From an uncultured Prevotellaceae bacterium (GTDB taxonomy: Bacteria > Bacteroidota > Bacteroidia > Bacteroidales > Muribaculaceae), in contig ONKF01000033.1 of NCBI GenBank assembly GCA_900318335.1, forward strand, positions 1 through 45,895: a DNA stretch of 45,895 bases, in the 5' to 3' direction. The notes under the pieces are model-generated. The model worked only from the letters and a program-made list of their open reading frames with translations, had not been told where the DNA came from and searched no databases. Made by a program: the position numbers and the translations under genes. Numbering within the stretch: position 1 is the stretch's first letter; each line of letters starts with the position of its first letter. This document shows positions 1-7,600 of this stretch, piece after piece.

Positions 1-87
1 CAACTCGTGTTCAATAATCTCGCTGATGCGGCCAACGTTGATGGCGGCATAATTTGCACCCTGTGCAATCTTTTCAATCTGTTTCAT
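1..87 (-). CDS. Cupin-like protein, N-terminal fragment (partial)
   Basis: Only the first 29 codons are inside the window; the gene continues off the left edge. The reading frame opens with ATG at 87-85 and reads MKQIEKIAQGANYAAINVGR, then a stretch ending in IIEHEL. From memory this resembles the start of small single-domain cupin proteins of Bacteroidetes, which usually follow this opening with a conserved beta-barrel that cannot be seen here. It lies 16 bp downstream of the HxlR-type regulator on the same strand, so the two are probably cotranscribed and this gene may be a regulatory target. The product call is tentative; the start and strand are fairly secure. Confidence 0.45.
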   Translation of the reverse strand, partial: MKQIEKIAQGANYAAINVGRISEIIEHEL

Positions 88-103
88 TGTGTAGTAAATG
101 TGA

Positions 104-484
104 TTAATGGTTTTTATTGGATGAATACTTCTTACGATCGTTCAAGATGTCGGCCAAGTTGGCCAGTGCCCACTCAATCAGGCTGTTGATGTGCGGCATG
201 AGCGACTTGCCGCGCTCGGTGATGCTGTACTCCACCCGTGGCGGTATCTCGGCATAGGCCTGCCTCGACACCAGCCCGTCGGCCTCCAGGTTGCGCAGCG
301 CGACGGTGAGCATCTTCTGCGAGATGTCGGGTATCGCTGCCAGGATATCTGAATACCTCATCGCCGTGTTCCTGCCGTCGAGCGTGTACAATATCAGCAT
401 CGACCATCGGTCGCTGATGCGCGACAGGATATTGCGTATCGGGCAATCAGGAAAATAAGGATCAACAATGATGTCTCGTAACAT
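104..484 (-). CDS. HxlR-family winged-helix transcriptional regulator
   Basis: A 126-residue protein of the usual HxlR length. It has the family hallmarks: a cysteine near the N-terminus (CPIRNILSRISDRWSMLIL, residues about 14-32), then the winged helix with DILAAIPDISQKMLTVALRNLE and the wing motif IPPRVEYSITERGKSL. HxlR proteins are cytoplasmic dimers that often sense electrophiles or redox state through that cysteine and control a neighbouring gene. The ATG at 484 is preceded by a -7 box and a short palindrome that could be its own operator. The downstream cupin-like gene is the obvious candidate target. The family call is firm; the inducer is unknown. Confidence 0.9.
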   Translation of the reverse strand: MLRDIIVDPYFPDCPIRNILSRISDRWSMLILYTLDGRNTAMRYSDILAAIPDISQKMLTVALRNLEADGLVSRQAYAEIPPRVEYSITERGKSLMPHINSLIEWALANLADILNDRKKYSSNKNH

Positions 485-502
485 ATTTTTGTTCTGATTA
501 TC

Positions 503-541
503 AGTTATACTAACTTTTCTCTCGTTTCGGTTGCAAAGTTA
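503..541 (-). promoter_or_regulatory. Promoter and possible operator of the HxlR gene
   Basis: On the minus strand a Bacteroidetes -7 box TAACTTTG lies at 534-541 (fits TAnnTTTG), putting the start of transcription near 527. Just downstream, at 503-515, AGTTA-TAC-TAACT is a perfect inverted repeat with a 3-bp centre, inside the short 5' leader. A palindrome there fits autorepression by a dimeric winged-helix protein. The operator role is inference. Confidence 0.5.
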
Positions 542-938
542 CTATCGATATTCCTAACCGCAATGAACCGCCCCAAATGTTCGCTACGCACTTTGATGTT
601 AGTAATGGATAAATCAACGGATTGCAAAATTAACTTTTATGTTTTGTTAAGAATTGATTACCTCATCCTTGAGAAAAATAAAACAATAATTACAATCTTT
701 GATTTCGGCAGACTATGTATTTATTGTACTTCTTGTTTTCCGATTCATTCGTTTCTTCAACACATGTGTGCATAACCCCCTTTTTGGGAAAAACAGATAT
801 TTTTTGCACAAAAAATGAAGATTATTTTTGGAACGAAAAAAGACTGCGGTCAGGCATATTTCCTTTGCAGCGACAAACGAAAACGAGGAAGTATGGCTGA
901 GTAGGTTAGAATCCTGCCTTTCCCACAAGCCAAATGAT
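542..938. other. Intergenic stretch with no convincing gene
   Basis: About 400 bp of AT-rich sequence. Short open frames here have no recognisable composition or motif. The one structured piece is at 901-925: a 5-bp stem (GTAGG/CCTGC) around a 7-base loop TTAGAAT followed by CTTTCCCA. This looks like the T-arm and 3' acceptor strand of a tRNA, but no D-arm or anticodon arm can be placed at normal distance, so it is at best a decayed tRNA. Confidence 0.4.
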
Positions 939-1012
939 GGCTCCGTAGCTCAGTAGGTCAGAGCACCACACTTTTAATATGGAGGTCCTGGGTCCGAGTC
1001 CCAGCGGAGTCA
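939..1012 (+). tRNA. tRNA-Lys (anticodon UUU), atypical
   Basis: The cloverleaf can be folded by eye. The acceptor is GGCTCCG/CGGAGTC with one G-T pair. The D-arm stem is GCTC/GAGC with loop AGTAGGTCA. The anticodon arm CCACA-CTTTTAA-TATGG has anticodon TTT, and the T-arm is CTGGG-TCCGAGT-CCCAG, followed by discriminator A. CCA is not encoded, which is common in this phylum. Two features are odd: a C-A mismatch in the anticodon stem, and C instead of the near-universal T at position 55 of the T-loop. It may be a diverged or decaying copy rather than the main lysine tRNA. Confidence 0.7.
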
Positions 1013-1032
1013 CTGATCAAATTACATGAATT

Positions 1033-1608
1033 ATGTTTAGACAATTATACATAAGATGGCTGGTCCATCGTGGCAAGGCCATAGATATATGGTCGCACAG
1101 CGAGTACCCCTCTCAAGTGTTATCCAACCTGTGCAGCAACCCATTCACCTTTGACGGAGTGGCGTGCGGCAGCATGGAGGGATTTCTTCAGTCACTGAAG
1201 CAGCAGGACCGCGACAAGCAGCGGCATATATGTGCCATGAAGGACCGCAATGCCAAGAGGGCGTCCAGCACCCATTGGCAGGCCGACCAGATCGTCTGGT
1301 GGAAGGACATCGCCATTGACCGGCAGTCTGATGAGTTCCAGCAGCTGATACGCCATGCCTATCAAGCCATGTTCGACCAGAGCGAACGGTTCCGTGCGGC
1401 GCTGATGGCGACACGGGGCATGAGGCTCTACCACTCCCGTGGCAAGAGTAACCCGTTCAAGACCATCCTGACCGAGCAAGAGTTCTGCCAGATACTCACC
1501 GACCTGCGCGACAACTACGACCGTCGCGACAAGGGCCTGGGAGGCAGAAGGCTCATCTTCGTTGAAGTGGAATACGAGCCAGACAATAATGATTCTTTGA
1601 AGCAATGA
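1033..1608 (+). CDS. Possible NADAR-like (YbiA-type) protein
   Basis: A 191-residue soluble protein starting at ATG 1033, just after the tRNA. Three motifs suggest the NADAR/YbiA group: SMEGFLQSLK (residues about 48-57), a central WW pair (WQADQIVWWK), and the C-terminal block LYHSRGKSNPFKTILTEQEF. The group comprises N-glycosidases acting on ADP-ribose derivatives or riboflavin-pathway intermediates. The segment EFQQLIRHAYQAMFDQSERF, followed by a leucine-rich stretch, matches the family's central helices. The resemblance is by pattern only, and an uncharacterised Bacteroidetes family with the same layout is possible. No partner gene is obvious; the next gene is convergent. It is a real gene by codon quality and length. 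Confidence 0.5.
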   Translation: MFRQLYIRWLVHRGKAIDIWSHSEYPSQVLSNLCSNPFTFDGVACGSMEGFLQSLKQQDRDKQRHICAMKDRNAKRASSTHWQADQIVWWKDIAIDRQSDEFQQLIRHAYQAMFDQSERFRAALMATRGMRLYHSRGKSNPFKTILTEQEFCQILTDLRDNYDRRDKGLGGRRLIFVEVEYEPDNNDSLKQ

Positions 1609-1621
1609 TAAATTCTTCTAG

Positions 1622-1749
1622 AATGCGATATTTTACATATTTCGCTGATTTTCCAGCGAATAGCAGCCACACTGCGCACTTTTTCTAACGAATAATTGCC
1701 ATTTCGTCGCACTTTTCCAACGAATAATAGTCATTTTGTACCAGATTGA
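1622..1749. repeat. 32-bp periodic array (four units)
   Basis: Four consecutive 32-bp units. The first (1622-1653) begins AATGCGATATTTTACA, the same 16-mer that is repeated upstream of the ATPase gene at 4346-4441. The next three begin at 1654, 1686 and 1718 with related sequence (CAGCGAATAGCAG, TAACGAATAATTG, CAACGAATAATAG) and share an internal GCACTTTT. The array sits between two convergent genes, so here it does not act as an obvious promoter. It may be the leftover control region of a lost ATPase cassette. Confidence 0.6.
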
Positions 1750-1756
1750 TTAAGTA

Positions 1757-1789
1757 GCCTCGGCTTCTTCGATGAGTTGAAGTCGGGGC
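1757..1789 (-). terminator. Hairpin downstream of the 304-residue gene
   Basis: GCCTCGGCTTC and GAAGTCGGGGC form an 11-bp stem with a few mismatches around an 11-base loop. It lies about 24 bp past the stop codon of the minus-strand gene 1813-2727. It belongs to the same sequence family as the hairpins at 2875, 4464 and 10836. A T-run is weak, so termination is inferred from position and family. Confidence 0.5.
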
Positions 1790-1812
1790 ATCGTTTTGCA
1801 CATGTATTTTTG

Positions 1813-2727
1813 CTAATTGATGATGATGCCGCAGTCGTATTCGACGAAAACTTTTCGGTCACTTTCCCCGAATATCACTGTCTGGTTGTATTTCTCTACA
1901 GGAATGATTTTTCGGCAAAATCCTTCCCAGTCACTCCAGTAACAGTAGGTTACCACAGCCTTGTCTCCATTTACCTCGACCGATGGCATGATGTCGTCCC
2001 GATTAATAAAGGATGCAAGCCTCTCATGATCCGCTTTTCTGAATTTAAACCACCTGCTAACCTCTACAGGATTGCGACCAAGAGACCTGTAATATGCCTC
2101 CAGTCGATCAAATTCATCATCAGTAAAATCATAGTATTTATGCTGGGCGTTGTCAATGATTTGCTGCATATCGGCTTTAGAATAGACGCAGTAATTGGGA
2201 TAGTATCCTTGTGGATATGGGACTTTTGTCTCTTCAAGCAATAAGGCTTGCCAGATTCCCACTTCAGTGAATTGGACAAGCAGTTCGTCCCAAATTGAGG
2301 GGATAGCATCACGGGCATAGATATTCAACGGCTCTTGGATTAGCATTGCTTTGTCAAATGGATTTGGAGCAGGGACTTTCTCAATCTCATCTTCTCCACG
2401 GAAAATGATAGTGTTTCCTATCCGCTTCACGCCTTCAGGCTTTTTAAAAGGTTTGTCAAATGGCACATATAATTGTGTCGCATTCCTGGCGTGAAAATAT
2501 AGCCGGGCGAGTTCTCGCCTCTCGCTTTCAATATCAAAAATGTCAAGAACGATTTCTTCAGCATGGCTGATGGCGTCCAGTGGCTCCAGCAGCCACTCCA
2601 TATTCCCGTCTTCCTTCTGCAACCTGTAATCCTTGACGTGGGCATTGATATTGTTTCTATACACGCACCCAATATCTCCAAGGATGAGACCTAAGTTATT
2701 CTGTTCCACGTCTGTTTTATTATCCAT
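1813..2727 (-). CDS. Conserved-type hypothetical protein, unrecognised
   Basis: A 304-residue acidic soluble protein that I do not recognise. There is no signal peptide, membrane segment or nucleotide-binding motif. It is rich in aromatic and charged residues. The C-terminal third has a tryptophan-rich stretch (YWSDWEGFCRKIIPVEKYNQ) leading to a beta-rich end, and the middle contains YPQGYYPNYCVYS. This composition resembles immunity-type or SUKH/Imm-like proteins of Bacteroidetes, but no toxin gene is next to it. Start ATG at 2727 has an AT-rich upstream region without a clear -7 box. It ends at a family hairpin that also terminates other local genes. Confidence 0.7.
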   Translation of the reverse strand: MDNKTDVEQNNLGLILGDIGCVYRNNINAHVKDYRLQKEDGNMEWLLEPLDAISHAEEIVLDIFDIESERRELARLYFHARNATQLYVPFDKPFKKPEGVKRIGNTIIFRGEDEIEKVPAPNPFDKAMLIQEPLNIYARDAIPSIWDELLVQFTEVGIWQALLLEETKVPYPQGYYPNYCVYSKADMQQIIDNAQHKYYDFTDDEFDRLEAYYRSLGRNPVEVSRWFKFRKADHERLASFINRDDIMPSVEVNGDKAVVTYCYWSDWEGFCRKIIPVEKYNQTVIFGESDRKVFVEYDCGIIIN

Positions 2728-2874
2728 TGCTTTCCGTTATTATGGTATGACAAAAATACTCATATTTCTTCTAAAACCCAATATAAAGTTGACAAAAATA
2801 CCAGTTTTATTTTGCAAGAATGTGCTTTTTTACAAATTCTCGAAAATGCACATGTGCTTTATAAGAAACACAGA

Positions 2875-2911
2875 ATGCCCCAGCTTCATTGATAAGTTGA
2901 AGTCGGGGCAT
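2875..2911 (-). terminator. Terminator hairpin after the ATPase gene
   Basis: On the minus strand ATGCCCCGACTTCA pairs with TGAAGCTGGGGCAT around a 9-base loop. It follows the stop of the regulator-tail fragment at 2916-3013 and so would end transcripts from the ATPase gene. It is one of four related hairpins in the window. Confidence 0.65.
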
Positions 2912-2915
2912 CGTT

Positions 2916-3013
2916 CTATCCGTAGTTCAAGAGGGCGGTGAGCCGCTCCCGCACAAGCGAGAGCACGTCCCGCATCTCGTTGAGCGTAGCCTTGCCGATG
3001 TCATCGAGCATCT
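2916..3013 (-). pseudogene. Detached C-terminal tail of a WYL-type regulator
   Basis: Read on the minus strand this gives EMLDDIGKATLNEMRDVLSL followed by VRERLTALLNYG and a stop. It is nearly identical to the last 32 residues of the regulator gene at 10878-11291 and in an intact frame. The fragment begins 2 bp after the stop codon of the ATPase gene and carries the same downstream hairpin as the full gene. A 31-codon ORF could start at its internal ATG (MLDDIGK). It may be the stump of a regulator paralogue disrupted by the ATPase cassette, or part of a repeated 3' cassette. Confidence 0.75.
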
Positions 3014-3015
3014 CT

Positions 3016-4299
3016 TTACAATCCAAGCCCGAGACTCCAGTCGTATACTGGTTGGACTTTTATTGCGTAGCCCGAGTCTTGAATGAGATTGTTTTCATGA
3101 TCGGTCAACAGCAGCAGATCGTTACAGCCTGTTTGTTTAGCCGCAAGCAAAAGCCCCTTGATTTCACGTTTCTTTGTCTTTTCTGCCGAGATGTCATAAG
3201 ATACTTGAATTGCTTGGATGACTTTGTTCTTCTCGCATACAAGAAAATCACACTCTCCAGAACGTTCATTCAAGTAATAGATATCAAGTCCACTCATCTT
3301 GCATTTGCGCATCAAGTGAATAAGCACAATGGTTTCAAGGCGATGACCGAGGTTCTCACCTGCAAAGGCATTATCCCGCTGGTCCATCATTGCCACGTCA
3401 ACTGCATAGACTTTTTCCTGTACCGATCTAACTTTGCTCTTTTGGGAATACTTCTTCACGCCAATCAACAAATAAGCCTTCTTTAGATAATCCACATAAT
3501 TTTTAGCTGTGTGATCAGACTTGAAATGGAAAATATTGGCTAAGTCTGAAGCAACAATAATCGCAGGACAGATGTTCAACAGATGATGAGCAAGATTCTC
3601 AAATGCCGCTTTATATGCAATGTTGTATCTTTGCTCAATATCTCGCTTCAGAATGTTGTCTACTAAGTTTTTTACATAGTTCTTGTTATCCTTAATTGAT
3701 AACAGTTCAGGAAAACCGCCCTGTCTTGAATAATCGTCAAATGCTGCCCTCCGAAATGCTTCAGCCTTAGTGGTTTTTTTATCAATATCCACTCCTTTCA
3801 TATCACAATACTCCCTAAATGAAAACGGGAATAATGGTATTTCCTTATTTCGGCCCGAAAGGTGAGTGGCTAGTTCCCCGCTCAATAGTTTTGCGTTAGA
3901 ACCCGTGACTATGACGTGCATCTTTTTCCTGAGCATACGATTCACGAAGAGGTGCCATCCCTCAATATTTTGTATCTCATCAATAAAAAGATATTTAAAA
4001 TCACCATAGATTTTGTATAAGATCTCAAGGACATCATTCAATTGGGAAACTTCGATATTCGCTAATCGTTCATCATCGAAATCAACATAGGCAAATTTCA
4101 CATCTTTGCTTTGTAGTACTTGACGACAAAGCGTTGACTTACCGCTGCGCCTCACTCCGATGACTACTTGAGCCTGCGTACTTGACAAGTCAACAAGTTC
4201 TTCCTCGCATCGATAGCAAATGATATCTTTTGCCCGATCTTCTAATTCTTCTTGCTGATCAGTAAGAATGAATTCTATTGTTCTTTTATCTATTAACAT
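3016..4299 (-). CDS. AAA ATPase with DUF4143 (archaeal-type ATPase family)
   Basis: A cytoplasmic P-loop ATPase. Walker A is GVRRSGKSTL near residue 50, and Walker B is YLFIDEIQN near residue 105. A sensor-like segment IVTGSNAKLLSGELATHLSG is followed by the family's central helices. The C-terminal DUF4143 region contains SGECDFLVCEKNKVIQAIQV, whose D...QV pattern resembles a degenerate PD-(D/E)XK fold. The frame extends to an ATG at 4320, but a -7 box at 4322-4329 would place the transcript start at about that point. I therefore take the next ATG at 4299 (MLIDKRTIEF), giving 427 residues. These ATPases are common in Bacteroidales, often in many copies, and their function is not settled. Codon use is more AT-rich than the cobalamin genes, which suggests transfer. 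Confidence 0.88.
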   Translation of the reverse strand: MLIDKRTIEFILTDQQEELEDRAKDIICYRCEEELVDLSSTQAQVVIGVRRSGKSTLCRQVLQSKDVKFAYVDFDDERLANIEVSQLNDVLEILYKIYGDFKYLFIDEIQNIEGWHLFVNRMLRKKMHVIVTGSNAKLLSGELATHLSGRNKEIPLFPFSFREYCDMKGVDIDKKTTKAEAFRRAAFDDYSRQGGFPELLSIKDNKNYVKNLVDNILKRDIEQRYNIAYKAAFENLAHHLLNICPAIIVASDLANIFHFKSDHTAKNYVDYLKKAYLLIGVKKYSQKSKVRSVQEKVYAVDVAMMDQRDNAFAGENLGHRLETIVLIHLMRKCKMSGLDIYYLNERSGECDFLVCEKNKVIQAIQVSYDISAEKTKKREIKGLLLAAKQTGCNDLLLLTDHENNLIQDSGYAIKVQPVYDWSLGLGL

Positions 4300-4321
4300 A
4301 ACTGCATTCGCTTCTAACATG

Positions 4322-4329
4322 CAAAGATA
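4322..4329 (-). promoter_or_regulatory. -7 box of the ATPase gene
   Basis: Minus-strand TATCTTTG matches TAnnTTTG exactly and abuts the upstream-most ATG of the frame. Transcription would begin near 4318. No clear -33 TTG is visible; the first of the phased 16-bp repeats occupies that region instead. Confidence 0.65.
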
Positions 4330-4345
4330 TAAAGAATTTTGATGA

Positions 4346-4441
4346 AATGCGATATTTTACAAATTTTATGCAAATGAAATGCGATATTTTACAAGTTCTG
4401 ATACTTTTGAATGCGATATTTTACAGTTTTTTCGGAATTTG
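4346..4441 (-). repeat. Three 16-bp repeats phased at exactly 32 bp upstream of the ATPase promoter
   Basis: AATGCGATATTTTACA occurs perfectly at 4346-4361, 4378-4393 and 4410-4425, with unrelated 16-bp spacers. The spacing equals about three helical turns, so three bound protein units would lie on the same DNA face. The nearest copy covers the -33 region of the ATPase promoter. This is the layout of an operator or activator array. A fourth perfect copy starts the array at 1622. Confidence 0.85.
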
Positions 4442-4463
4442 CACAGATTGTGTACTGAAAAAC

Positions 4464-4497
4464 GCCCCGGCTTCATGATAACAAGTGAAGTCGGGGC
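4464..4497 (-). terminator. Terminator hairpin downstream of the NRPS gene
   Basis: On the minus strand GCCCCGACTTCA and TGAAGCCGGGGC form a 12-bp stem (one mismatch) around a 10-base loop, followed by GTTTTT. This is the best intrinsic terminator of the four family members. It lies about 190 bp beyond the NRPS stop codon on the same strand. Confidence 0.75.
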
Positions 4498-4503
4498 AAC
4501 GTT

Positions 4504-4539
4504 CTATCCGTAGTTCAACAGGGTTATGGGCCGCTCGCG
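4504..4539 (-). pseudogene. Short copy of the regulator tail (RERPITLLNYG-stop)
   Basis: The minus strand reads RERPITLLNYG and a stop, matching the last 11 residues of the regulator at 10878-11291 (RERLAALLNYG) in frame. It is followed by the same hairpin. Similarity stops abruptly at 4539, where a different dispersed repeat begins. It is not in frame with any larger gene. Confidence 0.65.
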
Positions 4540-4628
4540 CCTTTCAATATGTCAACTCTCAGTGTCAGCATGATAGCCTTTCGTTAAAAAATGGCCGCAA
4601 AATTCCACCTTTTCGCCGAAACCGCCAG
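4539..4628. repeat. 90-bp dispersed repeat, copy 1
   Basis: GCCTTTCAATATGTCAACTC and the following 70 bp match 12301-12390 at roughly 80 percent by eye. On the minus strand both copies can be read as LTLRVDILKG, but copy 1 has a stop in that frame, so it is probably not coding. It is fused directly to the regulator tail copy at 4504-4539. Confidence 0.65.
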
Positions 4629-4685
4629 ATTCCCAGTGGATTAATTCAATCTCAGCGACTTAGCATTAACTCAACAGCTGTTGCC

Positions 4686-7600
4686 CTAACTATTGAAATA
4701 ATCGAAGCCCACGATGGTGTCGACGAAGCGATGCACATAGTATCGAGCGGTGGTGGGCCATTGGAAACCATAGCGGTAGAGCACCTGCGTGGTGTAGTTG
4801 TTCTCGGTTTCTATCCAGCGCATTTGGTGGGTACTGCTCAGGTTGTAAGCCATCAACGGACGCAGCAGGGTGACGAGGTCGGGATTATCCATCATCCGTT
4901 CCAGAGCCTGCTGAAATTCGTCTCTCTCCACATGCTTCAATGTGATGCCAGCGTCAGCAAAGCCGTTCAGTATATCGGCAAAGTACGGGTGGTGAATGTT
5001 GTAAGGATGGAATACTGTACAATCCTTAGGGGTCGTAGCCAGCAACATGATGGCATGGGCAACATCGTCGATGGGCGAAAACTCGAAGGTCTCACTAAGT
5101 GCATCATAGGGCACCATACCAATGATGACGTAGGCTCGAAGCAATGCCAGGAAGTTGTTGGTATTGAAGTTGATTTGGAACTCGCCGTCCTTTTGACGGG
5201 CCGAGAGGTTGCCCACACGCATGATTTTGGCATCGAGACCGTGATTGAAAACGGCATCGAGCACCAGTTCCTCGGCCTTGAACTTGGAATAGACGTACTT
5301 GTTGGCGTCGATGTTCTGTCCGAGCCACAGATCCTGTTCGGTGAGCTTGACATCAGGTCCCGGCACACCATCGACACTCAGGCCCGCAATGCTGGTCGTA
5401 GAGATGTGGATGAGACGCGAACCGGAGCGCAGGCAAAAAGCGATGAGGTTGCGCACGCTCTCGATGTTGACCAGTTCGATGTCGTTACCGGCCGAGAAGT
5501 GTTTCACGTTGGCCACGCAATTAACAACGGTGAGGCCCTGGCAGTCGAGGGTGTCGAGGGCTCCGGGCTGGGTAACCTCAGCGGCAAAGGGGGTGACGCG
5601 CTCGTCGAGACGTTTGAGCGCTTCGTTGTCGCCAAAGTAATAGAAGAACATCGTCTTGAGGCGGCGCATCGGGTCTTCACCCCCATGAATGCGCAACGGG
5701 CAGAAGATGTGGCCGTCGTGCGTCGTGAGCAACTCGTTGAGGATGTGCATGCCCAGATATCCCGTGGCGCCCGTGAGCAATACGTCTCCAACGGGTTGAC
5801 GTTCTCCGTCAAGGAAGGCTTGCAGGTTGTTCCTCTTCAGTTGAGCGTTGATAGACGAGAGTTGCGGGTCTGCTGGTGTTGCCGTGTCATCGGCTTTCAC
5901 GCTTGGCTCACTACTCTTGGCTTTTATTTCATCACATTCTTCACTCTTTTCTTTCACAAGGGCAGCCAATGCTCGTGGCGTCTTTTGATTGAAGAGATCA
6001 TTAAAGACAATCTGCACACCATGCTTGCTGGCTTCCACGATGACCTTGATGGCGTTGAGGCTGGTACCGCCAATCTCGAAGAAATCGTCGAGGGCACCCA
6101 CCTGTTCAATGCCTAAAACCTCGGAGAAGATGCGGACAAAGAGCTGCTCGGTTTCACCTTCGGGAGCCACATAATCGATGCTGCGCTTCAGTTCGGGCAT
6201 GGGCAGGACCTTGCGGTTGATTTTCCCGTTGGGCGTCATCGGCATGGCATCGAGTCGCATATAGGTGTCGGGCACCATGTATTCGGCCAAGGATGACGCG
6301 GCAAGGGCGGCGCGGAGCGCTTCATCGTCGATGTCAGAGCCCTCGACCACGGTATAGTAGAGCACCAGATGCTCGTTACCCATCACTTTGCGCACCTCGG
6401 CGGCAGCCTGTCGGATGCCGTTGATGTTGAGCGCTTTGCTCTCAATCTCACCCAACTCGATGCGGAAGCCACGCAGTTTCACCTGCGTGTCGATACGACC
6501 CATGTACTCTATCTGCCCCTGCTCGTTCCAGCGGCAGAGGTCGCCGGTGTGGTACATGCGGACAGGACGCCCCCAACGATCGTGCTGCACGAACGGGCAA
6601 TCGACAAACGACTTGGCCGTGCGCTCAGGCAAGCGCCAATAGCCGCGCCCCACCTGCACGCCGGCAAAGCACAGCTCACCGGCCACTCCCTGAGGCACCA
6701 GGTTGCCAGCTGTATCGACAATGAAGTTCCAGTTGTTGGCCACGCTCTGGCCGATGGGTATGTTCTCGATGCGCTGGCCTGGAGGAATGCTATAGTAAGA
6801 CGTGTCGTCGGTACACTCGGTGGGGCCATAGACATTGATGATCTCAACGTGATCGCTATAGACGCCATCCATCTTCTCGCCGCCACCCGTGGTGAAGCGG
6901 ATGGGCAAGTCGTCAAAGGTGTTGAGCAGCAGGCAGGTCATCGCCGTAGAGTAGCCGCCGCCGGTAATCTGATGGTCAATGAGGAACTGGCGTATGGCAT
7001 TCAGATCCTTGCGAATCCCGGTAGGCATGATGTGGAATGAGCCGCCCAATGTGAGCACGGGGTACATGTCCTCGATGTGGGCATCAAAGGAGAATGAGCG
7101 GTGGCCGCTGATGCGGTCGGCTGCGGTCAATCGCTCCATGTCGATAACCACGGCTATAAAGTTGCGCAGGCCTGCCTGGTGGAGCATAGCGCCCTTAGGC
7201 TTGCCCGTAGAGCCAGAGGTGTAGATCATATAGGCCAGTCCGTCGGGCTGTGAGAGGTCAATAGCCCCCACCGGAGACGCGTCGCTCACCATGGCCATGA
7301 AGTCGTCGATGAAGAACGTGCGGGCCTGGGCAGTATCCAGGTTTCCTTCAGCCTGCTTGGCTGCCAGCACCTCGTGCGAGGTGATGAGCACCTTGGACTC
7401 AGAGTTCTCGAGCATATAGCTCAGTCGCTCGTTAGGGTATTCAAAGTCAAGGGGGGTATAGGCGGCACCGGCCTTGTGGATAGCCAATACCGACAGCGGG
7501 AATTCCTTGGTGCGGTCAAGCATGACGCAGACAAAGTCATCGGGCCGCACGCCGAATTCAATAAGCTGGTGGGCAAGCATATTCGAGTAGTTGTCCATCT

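Noticed and set aside
785-925. Possible full tRNA from GGGAAAA at 785 to CTTTCCCA at 925
   Set aside because: The span is about 140 bases and no D-arm or anticodon arm can be placed; only the T-arm half looks real.
4346-4441. CRISPR-like array (16-bp repeats with 16-bp spacers)
   Set aside because: Only three units, repeats far too short, no cas genes, and the array sits in a promoter. A phased operator explains it better.
4485-6116. 543-codon open frame on the plus strand opposite the NRPS gene
   Set aside because: It is a shadow of the NRPS reductase region; the minus-strand frame has clear domains and motifs, and the plus frame has none.
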